DNA from: Bacteroidota bacterium
Lineage (GTDB): Bacteria > Bacteroidota > Bacteroidia > Chitinophagales > Chitinophagaceae
DNA length: 48,288 bases
Assembly: GCA_025352905.1 (NCBI GenBank)
Contig: JANXRX010000010.1
Span: 1 to 48,288, forward strand
Direction of reading: 5' to 3'
Shown: positions 7,870-15,281 of the stretch, piece by piece
Layout: each line of letters opens with the position of its first letter
How positions within the stretch are numbered: position 1 is the stretch's first letter
Notes under the pieces: model-generated
Database searches by the model: none
Told to the model about the DNA's origin: nothing
The model's input: the letters and a program-made list of their open reading frames with translations, nothing else
Translations under genes and position numbers: made by a program

Positions 7870-8661
7870 ATGATTGCTATCCTATTGTTTTTTGTGTGTC
7901 ACTGGTTCCTGTCGCTGTTTTTTCACTCCTTCTTTTTGCATCGGTTTGCGTCACATAAGATGTATACAACAAGTAAAAACTGGGAAAAGGCGTTTTACCT
8001 GACCACCTGGTTTGTACAGGGCTCATCCTTCCTGGTGCCCCGCGCCTATGGGGTCATGCACCGGATGCACCATACGTATAGCGATACGGAACAGGATCCA
8101 CATTCCCCCCATTTTTTCAGGGATGTTTACCAGATGATGCAGAGTACCATTAAGATCTTCAGGGGATTTCTGACAGGAAAAAACCTGCCCGACGAACAAT
8201 TTACAGCTGAATACCTGCCGGTTTGGGATAAACTCGACCGTTTTGGGCACCATATTGTTACCCGCCTGCTTTTTGGAGCAGCCTACACAGCTTTCTATAT
8301 CTACTTCGCACCCAGCGCCTGGTGGTTCCTGTTATTGCCTATTCATTTTATGATGGGCCCGATACAGGGCGCCGTGGTAAACTGGTGCGGGCATAAATAT
8401 GGGTATAGCAATTTTAACAACGGAGATCATTCTAAAAACACCTCTCCCTGGGGTATTTTGCTGATGGGAGAATTGTTCCAGAATAACCACCACTACGCCA
8501 AGAACGATGCAAATTTTGCCAAAAAATGGTATGAATTTGACCTGACGTTCTTTATCATGCGGGGGTTTCATGCCATCGGGGTGATCAAACTGATCCCGGT
8601 TCCCGCACAGGTTGCCAAAGATCCGGTTAAGGTTCCCGAACACACAACCGTTTATTCGTAA
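7870..8661 (+). CDS. Membrane fatty-acid (acyl-CoA/acyl-lipid) desaturase
   Basis: A 263-residue integral membrane di-iron desaturase that introduces a double bond into fatty acyl chains for membrane fluidity. All three histidine boxes are visible: HRFASH (residues 24-29), HRMHH (64-68) and NNHHY (His207-208). An extra NWCGHKYGY element lies between boxes 2 and 3, as in delta-9-type enzymes. Hydrophobic segments at about 2-20, 40-55 and 135-165 would form the membrane anchors. It is somewhat shorter than animal SCD1 but normal for bacterial homologues. It lies between pheS and recO on the same strand with gaps over 35 bp, so co-transcription is uncertain. Regiospecificity cannot be read from sequence alone. 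Confidence 0.93.
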   Translation: MIAILLFFVCHWFLSLFFHSFFLHRFASHKMYTTSKNWEKAFYLTTWFVQGSSFLVPRAYGVMHRMHHTYSDTEQDPHSPHFFRDVYQMMQSTIKIFRGFLTGKNLPDEQFTAEYLPVWDKLDRFGHHIVTRLLFGAAYTAFYIYFAPSAWWFLLLPIHFMMGPIQGAVVNWCGHKYGYSNFNNGDHSKNTSPWGILLMGELFQNNHHYAKNDANFAKKWYEFDLTFFIMRGFHAIGVIKLIPVPAQVAKDPVKVPEHTTVYS

Positions 8662-8699
8662 CCGCTTCTATCTTTACAGCCAGCAATTCTGACTACATC

Positions 8700-9437
8700 A
8701 TGGTTCACGCTACCAGGGGTATTGTATTGCGTACAGTGAAGTATGGCGACACCAGTATCATTACTACGGTGTATACGGAAATGTATGGCATACAGACCTA
8801 TATCGTTAAAGGTGTTCGGCAAAGCAGCAAAACATCCGCCGGCAAAGCAAGTTTCTTTCAGCCGGCTGCCATGCTGGATATGGAAGTATACCATAACGAG
8901 CTGAAACAGTTACAATTCATCAAAGAATACCAATGGAGTTACCTGTACGAGCAGGTATTGTTTGATGTGATCAAGAATACTGTGGCCATTTTCCTGGTAG
9001 AGTTACTGCAGCATAGTTTGAAACAACCCGAGGCCAATCCTGAATTGTTTCACCTGATCGAAGACAGTCTCAAACAGCTCGACAGGGGAACCGCTACGCT
9101 TACCGCCAACCTTCCTTTATATTTTATCCTGCACCTGGGCAGTGAACTCGGTTTCCGGATCCATGGTAATTACAGTGAACGAACACCGGTACTTGACCTG
9201 CAGGAAGGGATGTTCATAGCAGAAAAGCCCCTGCATCCCTATTATATAGACGGCCCTCCGGCCAGCACAACCTCGCAGTTACTGGAGATACCCTTTTATA
9301 ACGATCTCGAAAATATTGCGCTGAACCAGGGCACTCGGAGACAACTGTTACGGGCTTATCTCGATTATCTCTCACTGCATATTCATGATTTCGGGGAACT
9401 GAAAAGCCTTGCGATACTCCAGGAGATTGTTAGCTGA
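8700..9437 (+). CDS. recO: DNA repair protein RecO
   Basis: A 245-residue RecO homologue that would help load RecA onto SSB-coated single-stranded DNA in the RecFOR pathway. The N-terminal OB fold is visible as the strand pattern TRGIVLRTVKYGDTSIITTVYTE, followed by a KGVRQSSK element, the family K-G-[AV]-R segment. The middle is a helical domain with conserved YEQVLFDVIKNTVA and ELLQHSL stretches. The family zinc cluster is not obvious, which is common for Bacteroidota RecO. The ATG at 8700 immediately precedes the conserved N-terminus. A -7-like TATCTTTA lies at about 8669-8676. Confidence 0.9.
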   Translation: MVHATRGIVLRTVKYGDTSIITTVYTEMYGIQTYIVKGVRQSSKTSAGKASFFQPAAMLDMEVYHNELKQLQFIKEYQWSYLYEQVLFDVIKNTVAIFLVELLQHSLKQPEANPELFHLIEDSLKQLDRGTATLTANLPLYFILHLGSELGFRIHGNYSERTPVLDLQEGMFIAEKPLHPYYIDGPPASTTSQLLEIPFYNDLENIALNQGTRRQLLRAYLDYLSLHIHDFGELKSLAILQEIVS

Positions 9438-9458
9438 GGTATTCCTTTTCTACATGAA

Positions 9459-10643
9459 CTATAGCAATCTTTTCATAGAGGCATTATTGAGTAGTCCATT
9501 CTCAGCATTTTCAATAAGGAGCACCCCCGGTTTTTTCCCTTTCTCAAAACTCCCGAGATGTGCATCCATCTGAAGCGCTTTTGCACCGTTGAGGGTGGCC
9601 CAGGTGAGTAATTCAGGAAGGGGTACAGAAGGAAAATATCGGGAGATGGTTTTTAACTCATCCAGTATGTTCAGGCTATGGTTGCTTGCAAGGCTATCTG
9701 TACCCACTACCACCCGGCAATTATTTTTTCGCAGCATCTCCACCGGCGGAACCGCCTGTTCAATATATTGATTCGCATTAATACAGATACACCAGCTCAC
9801 ATCCTGGGCGCCCTGCTTCACATAAAGAACATCCGCTTCTTTCGTAAACGTATTATGCACCAGTAACACCTGCTTAGCCTTCTCCAGCTTATGAAAATAG
9901 GACCGCAGGCTGCTTTCACCGGTTGCTTGAAAGAAAGAAGTATCCATGTTCATCATCCCGTACATACGGGTAAAATCTCCTGTGGCATTAAGAAACAGCG
10001 CATCCTCGAAAGCGGTTTCCTGGTTATGAATGGTAACGGTATGCCCGGCAAAATACTGGGAGATCAGCTGCCACAGATTATCAGACACCGAATAAGGTGC
10101 ATGGGGGGATAGAACGGTTTGGGGTTTGGGGTTTGGGGTTTGCAGTTGGGCGAAGCTGTTGCAGAAGCTAAGCGACCTTTCAAATCTTGTGGCCGCAACC
10201 GATGGCATCCAGCCGCTTACTTCGATAAAATTATAGTAGGCCAGTTTGTTCTTTGTCTTTTGCGGAAGCGTGGAAAGATTGTTACAGATATCACCCACGC
10301 CTACGATACCGTTTGCCAGCATTTCATTCTCTGCTTTCTCAATGGCATCCATGATCTCCTCTTCGGGGAAATGGCGTTCATTGACCACTTTAAAAACAAA
10401 ATCCACCAGGCCGGTGTGTTCGGGTATCAGCCCCTTCATATGACTGAGCTCGAGATGGCAGTGGCAGTTGATAAACCCGGGACTGAGTATCCCATTCAGC
10501 TGCCGGATATCTTCACCTGCATCCGCTGCGGTAACCAGGTCTGTTACCTCACCCAGTTCATCTGTGACCAGCACATGGCCGGGGGCGAGCATTTCGGAAC
10601 CGGTGAATATTTGGGTTGGCTGGAATTTCTGGTAACGCATCAT
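9459..10643 (-). CDS. Amidohydrolase (TIM-barrel metal-dependent deaminase family)
   Basis: A 394-residue member of the amidohydrolase superfamily, of the SAH/aminofutalosine deaminase and chlorohydrolase branch. The metal site is complete by eye: INCHCHLELSH (HxH at the end of strand 1), SPHAPYSVSD, TIHNQETAFED and the strand-8 Asp in VVGTDSLASNHSLN. It would deaminate a purine-type or related substrate in the cytosol. Aminofutalosine deaminase for menaquinone synthesis is one possibility but is not proven here. The open frame begins with a TTG two codons earlier, and I start at the ATG at 10643. The coding sequence contains a 7-bp tandem repeat (10118-10141), encoding Pro/Asn/Lys residues. 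It is convergent with recO. Confidence 0.88.
   Translation of the reverse strand: MMRYQKFQPTQIFTGSEMLAPGHVLVTDELGEVTDLVTAADAGEDIRQLNGILSPGFINCHCHLELSHMKGLIPEHTGLVDFVFKVVNERHFPEEEIMDAIEKAENEMLANGIVGVGDICNNLSTLPQKTKNKLAYYNFIEVSGWMPSVAATRFERSLSFCNSFAQLQTPNPKPQTVLSPHAPYSVSDNLWQLISQYFAGHTVTIHNQETAFEDALFLNATGDFTRMYGMMNMDTSFFQATGESSLRSYFHKLEKAKQVLLVHNTFTKEADVLYVKQGAQDVSWCICINANQYIEQAVPPVEMLRKNNCRVVVGTDSLASNHSLNILDELKTISRYFPSVPLPELLTWATLNGAKALQMDAHLGSFEKGKKPGVLLIENAENGLLNNASMKRLL
10118..10141. repeat. Heptanucleotide tandem repeat inside the amidohydrolase gene
   Basis: Three complete TTTGGGG units and a fourth partial TTT lie head to tail. Read on the coding (minus) strand they give Pro-Asn-Pro-Lys-Pro-Gln. 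Because the unit is 7 bp, gain or loss of one copy would shift the frame. Confidence 0.8.
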
Positions 10644-10671
10644 TGGCAAAAATACCCCACGAGGGTTTTTC

Positions 10672-10730
10672 AGCCATAGATTTCACAGATTACCACAAAA
10701 TTTTTTGTTTATCTGTAGCAATCTGTGGCT
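10672..10730. repeat. Imperfect intergenic hairpin 5' of the rplM region
   Basis: AGCCATAGATT near 10672 and AATCTGTGGCT ending at 10730 are nearly complementary. The inner stretches around CACAGAT and ATCTGTAG continue the pairing imperfectly. It sits between divergently transcribed genes (amidohydrolase leftward, rplM rightward) and is upstream of both. It is therefore not a terminator for either and resembles a dispersed repeat. Confidence 0.5.
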
Positions 10731-10829
10731 AAAAAGGAGGTTTCACAAGCCCTATATATTTTAATGTTCAAAATTTTAATTGTAAATCAACGAGTTACAC
10801 AGGTGTCTGTAAAAATACTTCCCAAAATC

Positions 10830-10906
10830 TTTGGAAAATTGACTCAGTCGGGGCTACCTTCGCCTCCCGAAATTTATCGGGTATTTTAAACCACGGGATA
10901 GCGTGG
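10830..10906 (+). promoter_or_regulatory. Candidate promoter and structured leader of rplM-rpsI
   Basis: TTTG (10830-10833) and TACCTTCG (10855-10862) are 21 bp apart, matching the Bacteroidota -33/-7 pattern. Downstream are two small hairpins, CCCGA/TCGGG (10866-10881) and CCACG/CGTGG (10891-10906). The L13 start codon is at 10929. Ribosomal-protein operons often carry autoregulatory leaders, so a protein-binding leader is plausible, but this is inferred only from position and folding potential. Confidence 0.4.
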
Positions 10907-10928
10907 CTTCATTTAAACAGAAAATATT

Positions 10929-11372
10929 ATGAGTAAACTTCATTTCACCACAAAGCATGCGAACGCGGCTACCGTACAGCACAACTGGTATGTAGTTGAC
11001 GGTACTAATCAAACCGTAGGACGTGTTGCATCGAAAATTGCGGCTGTTCTCAGAGGGAAGAACAAAGCGTATTACACACCACACGTTGACTGTGGCGATT
11101 ATGTGATCGTGCTGAACGCAGACAAAGTTACTTTTACCGGTAACAAATTCCACGATAAGCAATACATCAACTACTCCGGTTACCCTGGTGGTAAGAAAGA
11201 GGAAGCTGCTGAGGACCTGATCAAGCGCCGTCCCGAGGTTATTATGGAAAGAGCCATCAAAGGCATGCTTCCCAAAAACCGACTTGGCCGTAAAATGATC
11301 AAGAAATTATTCGTGTATGCAAGCGCTGTTCATCCGCATACCGCACAACAACCCAAAGAATTAAAATTCTAG
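10929..11372 (+). CDS. rplM: 50S ribosomal protein L13
   Basis: A 147-residue early-assembly protein of the large ribosomal subunit. Recognisable elements include the WYVVDGTNQTVGRVASKIAAVLRG region, close to the family W-x-x-xDA-x-x-x-x-LGR-x-A pattern. The YTPHVDCGDYVIVLNADKV segment is the L13 YTPHxDxGDxV signature. Further on are KMIKKLFVYASAVHPH and the C-terminal HPHTAQQP. It is the first gene of a ribosomal block, with rpsI 57 bp downstream, an arrangement conserved across bacteria. The preceding intergenic region contains a promoter candidate and two small hairpins. Confidence 0.98.
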   Translation: MSKLHFTTKHANAATVQHNWYVVDGTNQTVGRVASKIAAVLRGKNKAYYTPHVDCGDYVIVLNADKVTFTGNKFHDKQYINYSGYPGGKKEEAAEDLIKRRPEVIMERAIKGMLPKNRLGRKMIKKLFVYASAVHPHTAQQPKELKF

Positions 11373-11429
11373 ATCGGGGTACAGGTATCCAAACAAAAAT
11401 TTAAAATGCTAAGCTTAAAGCTCAAATAA

Positions 11430-11819
11430 ATGGAAAAACAAAAAAATGCAGTTGGTCGCCGTAAAGAAGCTGTTACCCGTGTCTTCGTAAGCAAGGGCGA
11501 TGGCAAGATCACTGTGAACGACAAAGATTACAAAGCCTATTTTCCACTGGTGTATCTGCAGAACCAGGTTGAAGCTCCCCTGAAAACAGCTGATATGATC
11601 GGCAAGCTCGATATCGTTATCAATGCACAGGGTGGTGGTTTAAAAGGACAGGCCGAAGCGGCCAAACTGGGCATTGCCCGTGCTTTGCTCGAGGTAAATC
11701 CTGAGTTCCGTCCTGCACTGAAAGAAGCCGGTCAGCTGAAACGCGACCCACGTGGTGTAGAACGTAAGAAGTTCGGTCATAAGAAAGCACGTAGAAGCTT
11801 CCAGTTCAGTAAACGTTAA
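11430..11819 (+). CDS. rpsI: 30S ribosomal protein S9
   Basis: A 129-residue small-subunit protein whose C-terminal tail reaches the P-site tRNA. The N-terminus NAVGRRKEAVTRVFV is the family GRRKxAxARV signature. The C-terminus DPRGVERKKFGHKKARRSFQFSKR ends in Lys-Arg, as required for tRNA contact. It lies directly after rplM on the same strand and is probably co-transcribed with it. An imperfect repeat-type hairpin follows before rpsB. Confidence 0.98.
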   Translation: MEKQKNAVGRRKEAVTRVFVSKGDGKITVNDKDYKAYFPLVYLQNQVEAPLKTADMIGKLDIVINAQGGGLKGQAEAAKLGIARALLEVNPEFRPALKEAGQLKRDPRGVERKKFGHKKARRSFQFSKR

Positions 11820-11824
11820 TCGTT

Positions 11825-11894
11825 GGTCCATGGTCCATAGTCGATGGCCATGGTTTTCAAAATGCTATGGACAATGGTCTATGGACTATCGACA
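11825..11894. repeat. Intergenic hairpin repeat between rpsI and rpsB
   Basis: The segment is built from repeated words TGGTCCATGG, TCCATAGTCG, CTATGGAC and ATGGTCTATGGAC on opposite arms, so it folds into an imperfect hairpin. The left arm around 11825-11840 and the right arm around 11875-11894 pair most strongly. The words match those in the hairpin at 923-952. It starts 5 bp after the S9 stop codon and could also slow or end transcription. Confidence 0.55.
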
Positions 11895-11927
11895 GAAAAT
11901 AAACACTAACAATTTATAATCATACAA

Positions 11928-12839
11928 ATGGAAAATAGCACTTCATTACAACAACAACTCCTGGAGGCCGGTGTACATTTTGGTCACCTGAAAAAGAAGT
12001 GGAACCCTAAGATGCTGCCTTACATCTTTGCTGAGAAAAAAGGTATTCATATCATTGACCTGAACAAAACGGTTGATCACCTGCAGGAGTCTGCAGCTGC
12101 GGTTAAGCAGATCGCTAAAAGCGGTAAAAAGATCATGTTTGTAGCTACCAAGAAGCAGGCGAAAGAGATTGTTAGTGAGTGTGCCAAACGCGTTAATATG
12201 CCCTATGCAACTGAACGCTGGCTGGGTGGTATGCTTACCAATTTCAATACCGTTCGTAAGAGCGTTAAGAAAATGCAGAGCATCGAAAAAATGCTGGCCG
12301 ACGGAAGTGCGGAGAGCCTGACCAAAAAAGAGCGCCTTACCCTTACACGTGATAAAGATAAAATGGAAAAAGTATTGGGCGGTATCGCACAACTGGGCCG
12401 TTTACCGGCTGCTTTATTCCTGGTGGATATCGGGCATGAGCATATTGCTTTATCCGAAGCTAAACGTTTAGGCATCACTACTTTTGGTATGGTAGATACC
12501 AACAGCGATCCTAACAAAGTTGATTTCGCTATTCCTGCCAATGATGACGCAACCAAATCAATTGCCATCATTACCAACTATATCATAGCAGCGATCGCAG
12601 AAGGGTTGGCTGAGCGCCAGGCTTCTAAAGACGATGAAGAGTCTGACGAAACCAACAACGAGAACGAGGCCAGGGCCCGTCGCCTCGAAGCAGAAGCGCA
12701 ATCTGAAGCTGCACGTGGCGGCAGATCCCGCGGGGGCAACACACCAGGCAATAGTGGCCCGGGTGGTGCGCCAAAACGCCGGGTACCAAGCAACCGTCGC
12801 CCAGCGGGTGGTGGTGGAACCGGTGGTGGCAGCCGATAG
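11928..12839 (+). CDS. rpsB: 30S ribosomal protein S2 with Gly/Arg/Pro-rich C-terminal extension
   Basis: Small-subunit protein that, with S1, closes the 30S head-body junction. The N-terminal LLEAGVHFGHLKKKWNPKM is the S2 signature, and RWLGGMLTNFNTVRKS and FGMVDTNSDPNKVDFAIPANDDA are the two other hallmark regions. The canonical S2 domain ends at about residue 235. An extra tail of about 65 residues follows, first acidic (DDEESDETNNENEARAR) and then Gly/Arg/Pro/Ser-rich to the end. The total is 303 residues versus about 240 in E. coli. Bacteroidota S2 proteins often have such extensions, whose function is unknown. Confidence 0.97.
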   Translation: MENSTSLQQQLLEAGVHFGHLKKKWNPKMLPYIFAEKKGIHIIDLNKTVDHLQESAAAVKQIAKSGKKIMFVATKKQAKEIVSECAKRVNMPYATERWLGGMLTNFNTVRKSVKKMQSIEKMLADGSAESLTKKERLTLTRDKDKMEKVLGGIAQLGRLPAALFLVDIGHEHIALSEAKRLGITTFGMVDTNSDPNKVDFAIPANDDATKSIAIITNYIIAAIAEGLAERQASKDDEESDETNNENEARARRLEAEAQSEAARGGRSRGGNTPGNSGPGGAPKRRVPSNRRPAGGGGTGGGSR

Positions 12840-12852
12840 TAGTATATTATTC

Positions 12853-12901
12853 ATTGGGTCATTACATCATTCTCCTGTGGTTAATGATATAATGACCCAA
12901 T
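12853..12901. repeat. Strong 19-bp hairpin between rpsB and tsf
   Basis: Arms 12853-12871 (starting ATTGGGTCATTA) and 12883-12901 (ending TAATGACCCAAT) pair at 18 of 19 positions around an 11-nt loop. A short T-rich stretch (TCTTTATAT) follows. It may be a transcription attenuator or partial terminator between S2 and EF-Ts, or another dispersed palindrome. The sequence does not decide between these. Confidence 0.65.
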
Positions 12902-13017
12902 CTTTATATCGCTATTGAGCATCTCTTGCGTCGCACACTTCAGCTGCAACAAATCATTCAGCATTGAACGGCGAAACAATTATCAACTACTAATTATTCA
13001 TTACTAATTATAATTCT

Positions 13018-13848
13018 ATGTCAATTACAGCCCAGGATATTAACAAGCTGCGCCAGGCAACCGGTGCGGGAATGTTGGATTGCAGAAAAGCGTTAACCGA
13101 AACCAATGGCGATTTTGAAGCAGCTATCGACTGGTTACGCAAACAGGGACAGAAAGTGGCCGCAAAACGCAGCGACCGTGAAGCAAAAGAAGGTGTGATC
13201 ATTGCGCAGACTTCTGTGGATCATAAAGCAGGTTTCGTGGTATGTATCAGTTGTGAAACGGATTTTGTTTCCAAGAATGCAGAATTTGTTGCCTTTGCAC
13301 AAAGCATCGCCGATGCTGCAGTAGCCAATAACGTTAAAAGCGCGGAAGAACTGAACGAAGTGGTGATCAATGGCGCAAAAGTGTCGGATATGATCAATGA
13401 TAAATTAGCTTCTATCGGCGAAAAGATCGGTGTTTCTAAATTTGAAAGAGTGGATGCTCCTTATGTAGCTTCCTATATACACGGAACTAACCGTATGGGC
13501 GTGCTGGTAGGACTAACATCCGCTGCCGCCGAGGCAGGAAAAGATATCGCTATGCAGATCGCAGCCATGAACCCATTAGCCGTGGATGCCGACAGCATTT
13601 CTCCCGAAACCATTGTAAGAGAAAGGGCCATCGTGGTGGAAACCATGAAAGCCGATCCTAAAATGGCGGGTAAACCCGATGAAATGATCGCCAAGATCGC
13701 TGAAGGAAAACTGAATGCCTTCTTTAAGGAACAAACCTTGCTGGCACAGGCTTTTGTAAAAGAGCCCGGTATGAGCGTAGGCGATTATCTGAAGAGCATA
13801 GGCGCTGACCTGAAAGTGACCGAATTCAAAAGAGTAGCATTAGGATAG
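13018..13848 (+). CDS. tsf: Translation elongation factor Ts
   Basis: A 276-residue guanine-nucleotide exchange factor for EF-Tu. The N-terminal UBA-like module INKLRQATGAGMLDCRKALTE (about residues 8-28) is diagnostic. It is followed by the core signature EGVIIAQTSVDHKAGFVVCISCETDFVSKN, including the family ETDFV motif. The C-terminal subdomain contains QTLLAQAFVKEPGMSVGDYLK. Length is typical. It follows rpsB, as in most bacteria, and ends at a strong terminator. Confidence 0.98.
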   Translation: MSITAQDINKLRQATGAGMLDCRKALTETNGDFEAAIDWLRKQGQKVAAKRSDREAKEGVIIAQTSVDHKAGFVVCISCETDFVSKNAEFVAFAQSIADAAVANNVKSAEELNEVVINGAKVSDMINDKLASIGEKIGVSKFERVDAPYVASYIHGTNRMGVLVGLTSAAAEAGKDIAMQIAAMNPLAVDADSISPETIVRERAIVVETMKADPKMAGKPDEMIAKIAEGKLNAFFKEQTLLAQAFVKEPGMSVGDYLKSIGADLKVTEFKRVALG

Positions 13849-13865
13849 TTATCCTTATAATATAA

Positions 13866-13904
13866 AAAACAAAAGGGGCGCATTGATTGCGCTCCTTTTG
13901 TTTT
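13866..13904 (+). terminator. Rho-independent terminator after tsf
   Basis: The arm AAAACAAAAGGGGCGC (13866-13881) pairs with GCGCTCCTTTTGTTTT (13889-13904), with a single G-T pair and a 7-nt loop ATTGATT. The A-tract/T-tract flanks make it functional as an intrinsic terminator. It starts 18 bp after the EF-Ts stop. Confidence 0.85.
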
Positions 13905-13995
13905 GCGGCTATCCCTGCATTAAACGGTCAGAAATTGCGGTAAACACCTAAAACTTTATAACAAGGGAACCGGTATTTTTGGAGAAATCATTTTT

Positions 13996-14424
13996 ATGGG
14001 ACTTATATATGCTGATATCGAACTGATCAATGCCGAACATATCGGTATGGCCAGGATGAATTTTATGGATATTGATGATATTAAACGTATCCATATAAAT
14101 GTATTGGTTGATACCGGTTCTTATATGCTGGCGATCAATGAAAATATCCAGCAAATATTACAATTGCCCGTTGTAGAGAAAAAGCCCGCACAACTGGCCA
14201 ATGGCCAAAGTATTGTATGCGATGTGGTAGCGCCTGTTGAGGTCCGGTTTAAAAACCGCAGGAGTACCACCAGCGCCATCGTTCTTCCGGGTGATTCAGA
14301 ACCTTTGCTGGGCGCTATCCCGATGGAAGAGATGGATGTGCTTATTGACCCTTTGCGGCAGGAACTAATGGTGCATCCCGATCGTCCGGATTATGCACTG
14401 ATGAAGATGGTAAGCTTACGGTAA
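13996..14424 (+). CDS. Retropepsin-like clan AA aspartic protease
   Basis: A 142-residue single-domain aspartic-protease-like protein. The catalytic element VLVDTGSYMLAINENI (about residues 35-50) contains the DTG triplet in the hydrophobic-hydrophobic-D-T-G context of retropepsins. The second hydrophobic-Gly strand is the LLGAIPMEEMDVLIDPLRQELM region (about 98-119), which is the usual G-x-PxLE-like flap end in this family. A protein this short would have to dimerise to form the active site. The first 30 residues form strands and no signal peptide is visible, so it is probably cytosolic. It sits between tsf and pyrH. The biological substrate is unknown. Confidence 0.8.
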   Translation: MGLIYADIELINAEHIGMARMNFMDIDDIKRIHINVLVDTGSYMLAINENIQQILQLPVVEKKPAQLANGQSIVCDVVAPVEVRFKNRRSTTSAIVLPGDSEPLLGAIPMEEMDVLIDPLRQELMVHPDRPDYALMKMVSLR

Positions 14425-14507
14425 TAGCCGCTATAAACAGGTAGTTCAGGATTATCTTGGCACTTGACAAAAAATTAAGGTTATTTGCAGTAAACCAAGC
14501 CATCCCG

Positions 14508-15224
14508 ATGCTCCCAAAATTCAAACGTATCCTCCTGAAATTATCCGGTGAAGCTTTGTTGGGCGACCAGCGTAACGGGGATCCCTTTAATCCACAGATC
14601 ATTGAACAGTATGCACATGACATCAAATTGGTTACTGATCTTGGGGTGCAGGTGGCTATCGTGATCGGCGGAGGCAACATCTACAGGGGAATGAATGAGG
14701 CTGACAGCGGGATAGAACGGGCCCATGGCGATTATATGGGTATGCTGGCTACGGTGATCAATGCCATGGCGATGCAGGCGATGCTGGAAAAAATAGGTGT
14801 GTATACAAGATTACAAAGCGCTATCAATATGGAGCAGGTAGCAGAACCTTATATCCGCCGTAAAGCATTACGGCACCTCGAAAAAGGCCGTGTGGTGATC
14901 TTTGGCGCGGGTACAGGCAATCCCTATTTTACAACAGATACCGCAGGCTCCTTACGCGCTATTGAAATGAAGGCAGATGTGATATTGAAGGGTACCCGGG
15001 TGGATGGAGTGTACACAGCGGACCCCGAAAAAGACCCTACGGCCACCAAATACGACAAGATCAGTTTCCAGGAATGTATCAGCATGAACCTGAAAGTAAT
15101 GGATATGACCGCTTTTACGCTCTGTATGGAGAACAAATTGCCTATTATTGTTTTTGATATGAATAAGCCCGGTAACCTGATGAAAGTGGTAGAAGGCATG
15201 AATGTAGGGACGCTGGTGAGCTGA
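14508..15224 (+). CDS. pyrH: Uridylate kinase (UMP kinase)
   Basis: A cytosolic hexameric kinase of the amino-acid-kinase fold that makes UDP from UMP. The start was placed at the ATG at 14508 ([19 protein letters not shown], 238 residues). The frame is open 17 codons further upstream from a TTG, but that part lacks family similarity. Motifs include the KLSGEAL phosphate-binding segment, [13 protein letters not shown] with the Gly triplet, [34 protein letters not shown] substrate elements, and [20 protein letters not shown] with the family [17 protein letters not shown] is the ATP-side signature. Confidence 0.97.
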   Translation: MLPKFKRILLKLSGEALLGDQRNGDPFNPQIIEQYAHDIKLVTDLGVQVAIVIGGGNIYRGMNEADSGIERAHGDYMGMLATVINAMAMQAMLEKIGVYTRLQSAINMEQVAEPYIRRKALRHLEKGRVVIFGAGTGNPYFTTDTAGSLRAIEMKADVILKGTRVDGVYTADPEKDPTATKYDKISFQECISMNLKVMDMTAFTLCMENKLPIIVFDMNKPGNLMKVVEGMNVGTLVS

Positions 15225-15281
15225 TCACCCGTTCGTATAAAATTTTCTTTCTGGTTTATGGCTCTTGGTAATTTACACAGC

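Noticed and set aside
10118..10141. Telomere-like sequence
   Set aside because: TTTGGGG units are inside a coding frame and in a bacterial context, so they are a tandem repeat and not a telomere.
12853..12901. Calling the rpsB-tsf hairpin a definite terminator
   Set aside because: The following T-stretch is weak (TCTTTATAT), so attenuation or a dispersed palindrome is as likely.
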